A DNA stretch of 64,000 bases from Chryseobacterium sp. Leaf180 (GTDB lineage Bacteria > Bacteroidota > Bacteroidia > Flavobacteriales > Weeksellaceae), in assembly GCF_001424585.1 (NCBI RefSeq), contig NZ_LMPJ01000001.1:1428450-1492449 (forward strand), in the 5' to 3' direction. Of the stretch, positions 56,235 to 64,000 are shown in pieces. Numbering within the stretch: position 1 is the first letter of the stretch; each line of letters starts with the position of its first letter. The position numbers and the translations under genes were made by a program. The notes beneath the pieces are model-generated. The model had not been told where the DNA came from, searched no databases, and was given only the letters and a program-made list of their open reading frames with translations.

Positions 56235-57398
56235 ATGGATAAAATTTTAAAGATTGGAGGAATTGTATTTGTCGTCGCACTTTTGATCTACGCGCTGGCC
56301 TCGCTGGGAAAAGATGAGACAACCCAGTGGGACAAGAATTTTGACAGCTCGTCGCGCTCGCCGTTTGGTCTGTATGTTTTTAATAAAGAAGTAAAAAATC
56401 TTTTTAAAGATAAGTTTGAAAAAACCAGTCAGCCGCCAGATATTTATTTTATCGAGAAAAAAAGCAAACCGAGAAATATTATTTTAATTAAAAACAAGTT
56501 AGATCTCGATCAGTGGTCGGCGATTGTAGATGAGGTTTCTGCAGGCTCGGACCTCATGGTTTTTGGACAAAATGATATTCCAAAACTGGTTTCAGACAGC
56601 CTCGGTTTCGAACATTATATTGTTTCATTTGACGATTCAAATATTTTGAAACTAACGGATTATAAATTTGAAAATTCATACCTGAATCTCAACAAATTTC
56701 CTGGTGGTGATGCTTTTGTCGCTGTAGATGGTGATTTTAGAATATTAGGTAAGACAGTTTTAAAAAATAAGGAACAGCACGCCAATTTTATAGGAAAGCA
56801 GTTCGGGAAAGGTCATATTTATCTTCATTCTGAGCCGCTGTTTCTGGCTAATTATTACATGTTGAAATCCGGAAATCTGCAGTACGTACAGAATGTATTT
56901 TCCTATTTGCCCGACCGCGAAACGGTTTGGTTTTCTGAGGTTGAAAAGAAAGAGCAGTCGCGTTCCATTCTGCGATTTGTAAGAGCTAATCCGTCTTTGA
57001 GATATGCTGCCAATCTTTTACTTGGCGGTCTGATTCTCTTCGCGATATTTAATATTAAAAGAAAACAGCGCATCATTCCCATGGCAACGCCTTTGAAAAA
57101 TACATCGGTGGAATTTGTCCGCAGTATCGGAAATCTCTATCTTCAGGAAGGTGATTTTCATGAGATGATGGCAAAAAAAGCGCAGCATTTTCTGTATAAA
57201 GTTCGCCTCGAACTTCTGATTGATACACAAAATCTGGATGAGGATTTTATCAGTAAACTTCATCTGAAAACCGGGAAACCGGTTGATTTAATCCGGGAGG
57301 CGGTAACTATGCTCAAAGCCGCCCAAGATCCTTACGCACAGGTGATGAGGGAAGATTTAGTAAAAATGAATACAGTTTTGGATCAGATTCTTTCGTAA
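56235..57398 (+). CDS. DUF4350 domain protein
   Basis: 387 residues: an N-terminal membrane helix (~5-22), an extracytoplasmic DUF4350 domain (SSSRSPFGLYVFNKEVKNL, then FGKGHIYLHSEPLFLANY), a second helix (~254-272), and a cytoplasmic helical tail (~275-387). Unknown function; a regular member of this cluster. 30 nt before the MoxR gene. Confidence 0.83.
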   Translation: MDKILKIGGIVFVVALLIYALASLGKDETTQWDKNFDSSSRSPFGLYVFNKEVKNLFKDKFEKTSQPPDIYFIEKKSKPRNIILIKNKLDLDQWSAIVDEVSAGSDLMVFGQNDIPKLVSDSLGFEHYIVSFDDSNILKLTDYKFENSYLNLNKFPGGDAFVAVDGDFRILGKTVLKNKEQHANFIGKQFGKGHIYLHSEPLFLANYYMLKSGNLQYVQNVFSYLPDRETVWFSEVEKKEQSRSILRFVRANPSLRYAANLLLGGLILFAIFNIKRKQRIIPMATPLKNTSVEFVRSIGNLYLQEGDFHEMMAKKAQHFLYKVRLELLIDTQNLDEDFISKLHLKTGKPVDLIREAVTMLKAAQDPYAQVMREDLVKMNTVLDQILS

Positions 57399-57428
57399 AA
57401 AGAGATCCTTTAAAATATAAAAAATACA

Positions 57429-58460
57429 ATGGAAAATTTTGAAAACGAGAATACAGAAGGTCAAAATTCTGTTGATTTACATAAAAATCACGACCCGTTT
57501 GCATCGCGTATTGATATGATCGAGCTGCGCGAAAGTATGCAGAAAATTCGGTCAGAAATCGGAAAGGTTATTGTTGGTCAGCATCAGATGATCGATCATC
57601 TTTTGGCGGCGCTGCTGTCAAATGGTCATGTTTTGATCGAAGGTGTGCCTGGAGTTGCAAAGACGATTACGGCCAAACTTTTAGCCAAGACCATCGATGT
57701 CCCTTTCAGCAGAATACAGTTTACGCCTGATCTGATGCCTTCGGATATTCTCGGAACATCGGTTTACAGCGTGAAAACTTCCGAATTTGAGTTTAAAAAA
57801 GGTCCGGTTTTTTCCAGTTTTATTTTGATTGATGAGATCAACCGTTCGCCTGCAAAAACCCAGTCGGCACTTTTTGAAGTGATGGAAGAGCGACAGATCA
57901 CGATGGATGGCGTGCAGTACGATCTCGATCTTCCTTTTCTTGTGGTTGCTACACAAAATCCGATTGAGCACGAAGGAACGTATCGGCTCCCAGAGGCACA
58001 ACTCGATCGTTTTTTGTTCAAAATAAATGTTGGCTATCCTGATCTGGAGCAGGAAATCGCGATTATAAAAAATCAGCATAACGCAAAAGAGGAAGACAAG
58101 ACCGAAGTTGTACACGCCGTAATTAGTTCTTCCCAGTTAAATTCTTATCAGAAACTGGTTCGCGAGGTAGTTGTAGAATCGCAGCTTGTTGAATATATTG
58201 CCAAAATAATCATTAATACCCGAGAAAATCAGTTCTTATACTTAGGCGCTTCGCCGAGAGCGAGTTTGGCTTTGCTGGCTGCTTCAAAAGCTTTTGCAGC
58301 ATTGCGTGGACGGGATTTTGTAACACCGGAAGATATTAAAGAAGCCAGCTTTGCTGTTCTCAGACACCGAATTATCGTTTCTCCGGAACGCGAAATGGAA
58401 GGCATTTCTGCGGACGAAATCATCCGCCAGATTTTAGAAGGAATTGAGATTCCGCGTTAA
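57429..58460 (+). CDS. MoxR-family AAA+ ATPase
   Basis: 343 residues. Walker A GVPGVAKT (72-79), Walker B ILIDEINRSP, sensor 1 region VVATQNPIEHEGTY and an arginine finger in PEAQLDRF. MoxR ATPases act as chaperones that insert cofactors or assemble complexes together with VWA-domain partners, here the DUF58 protein encoded 34 nt downstream. All ATPase motifs are intact. Confidence 0.94.
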   Translation: MENFENENTEGQNSVDLHKNHDPFASRIDMIELRESMQKIRSEIGKVIVGQHQMIDHLLAALLSNGHVLIEGVPGVAKTITAKLLAKTIDVPFSRIQFTPDLMPSDILGTSVYSVKTSEFEFKKGPVFSSFILIDEINRSPAKTQSALFEVMEERQITMDGVQYDLDLPFLVVATQNPIEHEGTYRLPEAQLDRFLFKINVGYPDLEQEIAIIKNQHNAKEEDKTEVVHAVISSSQLNSYQKLVREVVVESQLVEYIAKIIINTRENQFLYLGASPRASLALLAASKAFAALRGRDFVTPEDIKEASFAVLRHRIIVSPEREMEGISADEIIRQILEGIEIPR

Positions 58461-58494
58461 TTTTTATTTTCACCGAAAAATATTAACCTAAAAA

Positions 58495-59817
58495 ATGAAA
58501 AACCTTTACCTCAATACACGGTTCTTTTTTGCGCTCATCGCTGTGGGCGTCGTTTATGTATTTGGGTTTTTCTTCCGGGTTTTTGTCAATATCGCGCACG
58601 GCCTTTTGATTCTCATTTTTCTTGCTGCTTTGGTAGAAATTCTGATGCTTTATCTCACTAAAAATGCTGTTCAGGCGCAGCGTATTTTACCGGATAAATT
58701 TTCAAACGGTGATGTAAACGATGTTAAAATTGATCTTAAAAACAATTACTTTTTCCCTATAGAAACTCGTATTATCGACGAAATTCCGTTTCAGTTTCAG
58801 AAACGTGATTTTTTAATTAAAAAGAAAATTGAGGCAAATAAAAATATCTTTTTTAAATATAATCTGGAGCCTAAAGAGCGCGGCGAATATCATTTTGGTG
58901 CATTGAATGTCTACGCTTCATCTATTTTAGGTTTTGTTTCGAAACGTTTTATCTTTCAGAAAGATACCGTTCTGCCGTCTTATCCTTCGTTTATTTCGCT
59001 CAAAAAATACGAACTGATGACGCTGCAAAATGAGTTTTTGCTTGGCGGAATTAAGCGTGTTCGTCGCTTGGGTCACACGATGGAATTTGAGCAGATGAAA
59101 GAATATGTGCCCGGCGATGATGTGCGCACAATCAACTGGAAAGCGACTTCGAAGAGCAGCAAACTGATGGTCAATCAGTTTCAGGACGAGAAATCGCAGC
59201 GCATTTTAATGCTGATTGATAAAGGGCGTGTGATGAAAATGCCTTTTCGCGGGCTGAGTTTACTGGATTATTCGATCAATGCCGCAATGGCTTTATCACA
59301 TATTATTTTGAAAAAAGGTGACCGCGCGGGAATAATGACTTTTTCGCGAAAAGCCGAAAACAAAGTCGCCGCAGATAATAAAGCCGGTCAGCTGCGAAAG
59401 ATTTCTGAAGCTTTGTATAATATTAAAACCGATTTTTTTGAAAGTGATTTCAGCAGGCTTTACCAGGATTTGAAACATTCGGTGAACCAAAGAAGTCTGA
59501 TTTTGCTTTTCACCAATTTTGAAACCCTTGATGCGCTAAACCGACAGATAAAATACCTCCGCGGAATTGCGAGAGATCATTTGCTGATAGTGGTTTTCTT
59601 TAAAAATTCTGAAGTTGATACGCTGCTTCATCAAAATCCGGAAAGAATGCAGGAAGTCTATGATCAGATCATCGCCGAAAAATTTGAAATGGAGAAAAAA
59701 CTGATCATCCAGGAATTCAGAAAATATGGTATTCACTCGATTTACACTTTCCCGGAAAATCTGAATGTGGATGTGATTAATAAATATCTGGAAGTAAAAG
59801 CCAGAGGAATCTTATAA
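58495..59817 (+). CDS. DUF58 protein (VWA-like partner of MoxR)
   Basis: 440 residues: two N-terminal membrane helices (~10-50), an extracellular or periplasmic beta region, then the DUF58 core with YVPGDDVRTINWKATSK and a VWA-like fold (~235-430). At the metal site the DxSxS motif is replaced by LIDKGRVMK, so a canonical MIDAS is missing. Works with the upstream MoxR ATPase in an unknown envelope function. Confidence 0.9.
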   Translation: MKNLYLNTRFFFALIAVGVVYVFGFFFRVFVNIAHGLLILIFLAALVEILMLYLTKNAVQAQRILPDKFSNGDVNDVKIDLKNNYFFPIETRIIDEIPFQFQKRDFLIKKKIEANKNIFFKYNLEPKERGEYHFGALNVYASSILGFVSKRFIFQKDTVLPSYPSFISLKKYELMTLQNEFLLGGIKRVRRLGHTMEFEQMKEYVPGDDVRTINWKATSKSSKLMVNQFQDEKSQRILMLIDKGRVMKMPFRGLSLLDYSINAAMALSHIILKKGDRAGIMTFSRKAENKVAADNKAGQLRKISEALYNIKTDFFESDFSRLYQDLKHSVNQRSLILLFTNFETLDALNRQIKYLRGIARDHLLIVVFFKNSEVDTLLHQNPERMQEVYDQIIAEKFEMEKKLIIQEFRKYGIHSIYTFPENLNVDVINKYLEVKARGIL

Positions 59818-59826
59818 AAAATTAAA

Positions 59827-60246
59827 ATGAAAATAACACTTAACAGAATTAATGATGATGTCCTGTTTGAATGCACCAACGCTCAGGGAAATTCCATTTT
59901 ATTGGATAACACTTCGCAGCCGGGTGCCAAAGGCATTTCTCCAATGGAAAGCGTACTTATGGCCGTTGCCGGTTGCAGCGGAATTGATATAGTTTCAATT
60001 TTAAAAAAGCAAAGACAGGAAATTACCGCATTTAAAGCAGAAGTGGAAGGTGAAAGAGTAGCGGTAGACGATGCGAAACCTTTTAAGAAGATCATGGTTT
60101 CCTTTCATCTTGAAGGAAAAATTGATGAAGCCAAAGCACAGAAGGCAGCCGAACTTTCTTTTGAAAAGTACTGTTCGGTCTCCAAAACTTTAGAACCCAA
60201 CGTGGAAATATCTTGGCAGATTTTCGTGAATACAGCGAAGATTTAA
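59827..60246 (+). CDS. OsmC-family peroxide-reducing protein
   Basis: 139 residues. OsmC/Ohr fold with both redox-active cysteines: Cys50 (AVAGCSGIDIVSIL) and Cys116 (EKYCSVSKTL). Members reduce organic hydroperoxides with thiols. The start lies 9 nt after the DUF58 stop, so it may be part of that transcript. Terminator follows at once. Confidence 0.92.
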   Translation: MKITLNRINDDVLFECTNAQGNSILLDNTSQPGAKGISPMESVLMAVAGCSGIDIVSILKKQRQEITAFKAEVEGERVAVDDAKPFKKIMVSFHLEGKIDEAKAQKAAELSFEKYCSVSKTLEPNVEISWQIFVNTAKI

Positions 60247-60253
60247 AACAAAA

Positions 60254-60286
60254 AAAGACCGGAAATTGCTTCCGGTCTTTTCTTTT
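60254..60286. terminator. Bidirectional terminator after osmC
   Basis: AAAGACCGGAA / TTCCGGTCTTT, 11-bp perfect stem with a 5-nt loop, T-rich on plus and A-run on the left, thus usable from both sides. Confidence 0.85.
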
Positions 60287-60301
60287 ACAGTTTAAGAGTG
60301 A

Positions 60302-62005
60302 TTATTTTTTGATCACTTTAGTGCTTACTTTAGAACCGTCTTTCATATCTAAAGTTAACATGTAAACGCCGGTTTTCACGCCTTCAAGGTGAATTGCAGA
60401 AGAAGGGTTTTCGATAACTTTTACAGTGATGCCAGACATATCAGTAACGGTTGCTATTTTTACTTTATCTGCTCTTTCAATATGTAGAATATCAGAGAAA
60501 GGATTTGGATAAACCATTGCTTCTTTCGCTTTTGCAGAAGTTTCTGCAGTCGCAAGGTTGGCAGGTACTAAGGTTACCGTAATTTTCCAGGTATTGTTAT
60601 CAACTTTATTAAAAGTCGGTAAACAGTCTGAATTAGGACCATAACTTTTGAAAGCATTAAGTCTAAAGGTCACAGTTCCTGTTAAATCATTTGCAATTGT
60701 AAGTCCCGTTCTGGAATAATTAAATGTTCCTGTAAAACCGCCACTGCCTGATGATACTGAAGACTCGGAAGTATTGTTTGTAACACAGGTTAAATAACTT
60801 TTTTGCTCAGACATATACCCGTCATTTGTTGTAGACATTGCGTAATCAACGTTGGTAGATCCAATTTTATATCCTGTTGGTATTGTAACAGACATGATGC
60901 CTGCGCAAGGGCTAACAGTCGAAGTGGTTACAGTTGCTGAAGTTAAAGTTGCACTGATGTCTCCAGTAGTGTACGTAGCAGAAATCTGTCCCGGAGTAAA
61001 CTGAGTCATTGTCCAGAAACTTTGAGAAGAACCGCCGCAGTTTGAGCGTACCCAGATGTAATAAGTTGTTCCTGTCGTCAAGCTGTTGAGTGTAACTGAA
61101 GTTACTCCTGCAGCTGTACTTCCTGTAGGAGTTGTAGTAGCAGTAGGTGCAGTAGATGAAGTGCTCACGTAATATTGGTAACCAGATGCTGGTGCAGTAG
61201 TAGGTGCAGTCCATAAAACAGTTGCTCCTGTTATTGTCGTATTAGAAGTTAACCCAGTCGGCATTTCACAAGAATTGTAAATATCACCCGAGAGCGCAAA
61301 GATATTCGGAATTCCACCGGTAAGACCTGAAGGCAATAATGCTTTAGTCACCGTCACACTTTGAACCAGCTTGGTTTGATTTGCTGTTGAGATGGCCAAC
61401 GGAATCTGATATAATCTTGGGTTTGTACCACCGGCTTGATCTAACGAATTTGTTGCGATCGTAATTCTTCCGATTCCCTGAATGGCAAAATTGCTTCCTC
61501 CGTACCAGTCTGTTATCGGCACAGATAAGAAAGGCTGCGATGTACCATCAGAAAAATTCACAGATATGTTTACAGAAGAATCTCCGCTTCCACTTACGGC
61601 AAGCATATAAAGATTTTTTACGGCTTTCGGAGTCGTAAATGTTAAGATTCCTGTACTGGTTAATGCAGTCGGCAATCTTAAGGAATTATTTGCGGAGTAT
61701 GACGCCAACTGATACGTAAGGCCTGCAGGCGAAGTAACAGCGGATGTGATTACTCCGTCGTTTGGAAGTCCGTAGGTAAGTGTAGGACTTGTAGCAGTCG
61801 ACTGAAAATTACGGGCAATAAATGCATAGCCTACGCCGTCTACATCATTATTGGTACTGGCCGCAGCATTACCTACGCCGTTTGCAACAACATCAGCATT
61901 GAAACCGCCAGAAATTGGCATAGGCTGATATTGCTGTGCGTTTGTCAGCATTGAAGCAGTTGTCAAAAGTGCTGCAGCTGCGACAGAGAATAGTTTTGTT
62001 TTCAT
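60302..62005 (-). CDS. Secreted T9SS cargo protein with a fibronectin type III domain
   Basis: 567 residues: Sec signal peptide (1-23, ending TNA-QQ), an N-terminal beta-rich part (~24-240, unknown), a fibronectin type III domain (~245-340) with SGYQYYVSTSST and TTGTTYYIWVRSNCGG, a second beta-rich region with Cys, and a type A T9SS sorting domain (~493-567: MVYPNPFSDILHIE, ending in GVYMLTLDMKDGSKVSTKVIKK-type strands). It is exported to the surface or medium by the type IX system. No catalytic site seen. No typical promoter was found upstream. Confidence 0.9.
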   Translation of the reverse strand: MKTKLFSVAAAALLTTASMLTNAQQYQPMPISGGFNADVVANGVGNAAASTNNDVDGVGYAFIARNFQSTATSPTLTYGLPNDGVITSAVTSPAGLTYQLASYSANNSLRLPTALTSTGILTFTTPKAVKNLYMLAVSGSGDSSVNISVNFSDGTSQPFLSVPITDWYGGSNFAIQGIGRITIATNSLDQAGGTNPRLYQIPLAISTANQTKLVQSVTVTKALLPSGLTGGIPNIFALSGDIYNSCEMPTGLTSNTTITGATVLWTAPTTAPASGYQYYVSTSSTAPTATTTPTGSTAAGVTSVTLNSLTTGTTYYIWVRSNCGGSSQSFWTMTQFTPGQISATYTTGDISATLTSATVTTSTVSPCAGIMSVTIPTGYKIGSTNVDYAMSTTNDGYMSEQKSYLTCVTNNTSESSVSSGSGGFTGTFNYSRTGLTIANDLTGTVTFRLNAFKSYGPNSDCLPTFNKVDNNTWKITVTLVPANLATAETSAKAKEAMVYPNPFSDILHIERADKVKIATVTDMSGITVKVIENPSSAIHLEGVKTGVYMLTLDMKDGSKVSTKVIKK

Positions 62006-62121
62006 ATAATTAATTTATTTTAAGTGGCTAAATTAGTTAAAACATATAAAATATTGAAGTTATTTTCTCATTTACAATGAAATTTTAATTATATGTGTAT
62101 TTTCATTTAACATAATATAAT

Positions 62122-62151
62122 AAGACGTGTTGCCAGTTTGCGACACGTCTT
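62122..62151. terminator. Hairpin between the glycosidase and the T9SS gene
   Basis: AAGACGTGT / ACACGTCTT, 9-bp stem. It has a T-rich tail on plus but an AT tail on minus, where the glycosidase ends, so it is only a moderate terminator there. Confidence 0.5.
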
Positions 62152-62174
62152 TCTTTTATATATGATAAACATCA

Positions 62175-64000
62175 TTAATTAACTCTAGGTTTCAAAAGTT
62201 TGGCTACAGTTGCTGTCCAGCCGGTTTGATGAGAAGCGCCGACACCACGACCATTGTCGCCATGAAAATATTCGAAGAAGGTAATGTACTCCTTAAAATT
62301 TTTATCATAATTCAGTTTGTAATTTCCGCCGTTGAATGCTCTCTGTCCGCGCTCATCACGCAGAAAAATGGAGCAGAGGCGTTCGCTGATGTTATCAGCG
62401 ACCTCGTTCAGATCATGCTCATCTCCACTTCCTGTAGGCAATTCAACTTTCAGACTGTCGCCATAATAAAAATGGAAACGCTGCAGACTTTCTACAATCA
62501 GGAAATTTATAGGAAACCAAATCGGCCCTCGCCAGTTGCTGTTGCCGCCAAACATTCGGCTGTCACTCTCTGCAGGCGTGTAATGCACTACATTTTTGTG
62601 ACCGTGAACGGTAAAAACAAAAGGATTTTCTTCGTACTCTTTCGACATCGCGCGGATGCCGTACGAACTGAGGAATTCTTTCTCATCAAGCATTCTAGAT
62701 AAGACTTTTTTCAACCTCACTCTGCGCAAAATACTCATCAGATGCTTTCTGCCGGAACCTTCTTCGTCCCAATGAGAAACGAGATTAGCGAGTTCGGGTT
62801 TGTTCTTCAGAACCCAATCCATCCTCGCACGGAAATTCGGCATTTTCTCAAGCAAATGATGCTCAATAATTTCCACTGCAAATAATGGAATTAACCCTAC
62901 AATCGAGCGCAGACGAAGCGTTACACTCTCGCCATCAGCCAACTGCAGAACGTCGTAGAAAAAGCCGTCCTCTTCATTCCAAAGACCTTCTTTGTCTTCC
63001 CCAAAACTTTCCATTGCCTGCGCGATGTATAAGAAATGCTCAAAAAATTTAATTGCCATATCTTCATACACCGGAAAATGCTGTGCAAGTTCCATCGCCA
63101 TCCGCATCATGTTGAGCGCATACATCGCCATCCAGCTCGTTCCGTCGGCCTGCTCTAGATGTTCGCCGTCATTCAGTTTCATGTTCCGGTCGAAAGCACC
63201 GATATTATCAAGACCCAGAAAACCTCCGCCGAAGAGATTTTTCCCGTTTTTATCTTTACGGTTGACCCACCATGTGAAATTCAGTAACAGTTTCTGAAAA
63301 ACTTTTTCCAGGAAAAGAAGGTCTGCTTTGCCGTTATTTTTTTCATCAATTTTAAAAACCCTGAAGCAAGACCACGCATGCACCGGCGGATTTACGTCGC
63401 TGAGGTTCCATTCATACGCAGGCATCTGTCCGTTGGGATGGAGATACCATTCTTTGCAAAGCAGAAGTAACTGATCTTTAGCAAAATCGGCATCGATCAA
63501 AGCGAAAGGTACACAGTGAAAAGCCAGATCCCAAGTGGCATACCAAGGATATTCCCACTTATCGGGCATGCTGATGATGTCTTTATTGTGAAGATGTTCC
63601 CATTCTGTATTTCGTACATATTCGTCAAAATCGCGTGGCGCCGCAAAATTCGGATCACCTTTCAGCCATTTTCCGACATTGTAATGATAAAACTGTTTAT
63701 TCCAGAGTAATCCTGCAAAAGCCTGTCGCTGCACGTTTTTTTCATCCGGATCAGTAATATCCTGCTGAATTTCTTCATAAAATTCATCCGCTTCAGCTTT
63801 CCTTTTATTTAAAATTTCATCAAAATGAAAAAATGCATCTTCATAATCATTAGGGCTTAATCTGAAATCAAAAGTTTCTGATGTTCCGGCTTTAATGATT
63901 TTATCAACCAGAAAAGCGGCTTTTGTACCTTTCTTTTCGGGATTTACGGTTTCGGTCTGACGAATTAAATAATCATTAATTCCGTCTTTAAAATATTCTC
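62175..64000 (-). CDS. GH63-like (MGH1-type) glycosidase, N-terminal part outside window
   Basis: The minus-strand frame is open from the stop at 62175 to the right end (first full codon at 63998), so at least 608 residues are present and the start lies outside. The (alpha/alpha)6-type catalytic region is visible: YPWYATWDLAFHCVPFALID (general acid Asp region), MPAYEWNLSDVNPPVHAW, NWRGPIWFPINFLIVESL and ITFFEYFHGDNGRGVGASHQ-type end with a catalytic Glu/His. Such enzymes remove alpha-glucosyl or mannosyl-glycerate-type units; the substrate is unknown. An apparent internal start at 63734 is a GTG codon inside conserved sequence. Confidence 0.85.
   Translation of the reverse strand, partial: EYFKDGINDYLIRQTETVNPEKKGTKAAFLVDKIIKAGTSETFDFRLSPNDYEDAFFHFDEILNKRKAEADEFYEEIQQDITDPDEKNVQRQAFAGLLWNKQFYHYNVGKWLKGDPNFAAPRDFDEYVRNTEWEHLHNKDIISMPDKWEYPWYATWDLAFHCVPFALIDADFAKDQLLLLCKEWYLHPNGQMPAYEWNLSDVNPPVHAWSCFRVFKIDEKNNGKADLLFLEKVFQKLLLNFTWWVNRKDKNGKNLFGGGFLGLDNIGAFDRNMKLNDGEHLEQADGTSWMAMYALNMMRMAMELAQHFPVYEDMAIKFFEHFLYIAQAMESFGEDKEGLWNEEDGFFYDVLQLADGESVTLRLRSIVGLIPLFAVEIIEHHLLEKMPNFRARMDWVLKNKPELANLVSHWDEEGSGRKHLMSILRRVRLKKVLSRMLDEKEFLSSYGIRAMSKEYEENPFVFTVHGHKNVVHYTPAESDSRMFGGNSNWRGPIWFPINFLIVESLQRFHFYYGDSLKVELPTGSGDEHDLNEVADNISERLCSIFLRDERGQRAFNGGNYKLNYDKNFKEYITFFEYFHGDNGRGVGASHQTGWTATVAKLLKPRVN

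Overview
The window is chromosomal DNA of a Bacteroidota member, class Flavobacteriia, most like Chryseobacterium or a close relative in Weeksellaceae. Supporting signs are a GLPGLI-family exported protein, a type IX secretion (T9SS) C-terminal sorting domain, a TonB-receptor-like barrel of the Bacteroidota type, promoters of the form TTG-N16..21-TAnnTTTG, A-rich start regions with almost no Shine-Dalgarno sequences, and AT-rich DNA. Genus is inference; there is no 16S gene here. I found no tRNA or rRNA gene, CRISPR array, transposase or phage gene.

Layout. 1-13.2 kb: housekeeping and accessory genes (RidA end, HtrA protease, TrhO-type tRNA hydroxylase, 5-formyl-THF cyclo-ligase, a membrane-anchored HTH-like protein with a lipoprotein, TrmH-type methyltransferase, RmuC, DUF5995, PncB, Dps, a polytopic membrane protein), with a long structured intergenic element near 10.0-10.13 kb. 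13.2-16.6 kb: str operon rpsL-rpsG-fusA-rpsJ, closed by a terminator. 16.7-19.2 kb: five non-ribosomal small or exported genes separating rpsJ from rplC. 19.3-33.5 kb: the S10, spc and alpha clusters as one run, rplC to rplQ, with its own promoter, including secY, infA, rpmJ and rpoA. 33.5-38.9 kb: lipoprotein, enolase, citrate synthase and two tandem guanidino-group-modifying enzymes. 39.0-44.9 kb: outer-membrane barrel, a decayed exported-protein gene, and recJ-nadD-DUF3817. 45.1-50.6 kb: two exported di-iron ferritin-like proteins, an ABC-F ATPase, smpB and an OmpA/TSP3 protein. 50.7-60.2 kb: YebC, an LpxH-like phosphoesterase with a glycosyltransferase, a small acetyltransferase, then the RDD / SpoIIM / DUF4129 / DUF4350 / MoxR / DUF58 cluster and an OsmC protein. 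60.3-64 kb: a T9SS cargo protein and a GH63-like glycosidase cut by the window end.

How the genes work together. The central 20 kb encodes the translation core plus SecY and RNA polymerase alpha. Eno and GltA are central carbon enzymes. The amidinotransferase-fold pair could convert arginine to ornithine in two cofactor-free hydrolyses. The MoxR-DUF58 cluster is a known, poorly understood envelope-associated chaperone-type module. The best leads for undescribed biology are the small-exported-protein/GLPGLI pair inside the split ribosomal cluster, the ABC-F protein whose second composite ATP site looks lost on both sides, the TrhO protein with an extra C-terminal barrel-like domain, the tandem arginine/citrulline hydrolases, and the structured intergenic element.
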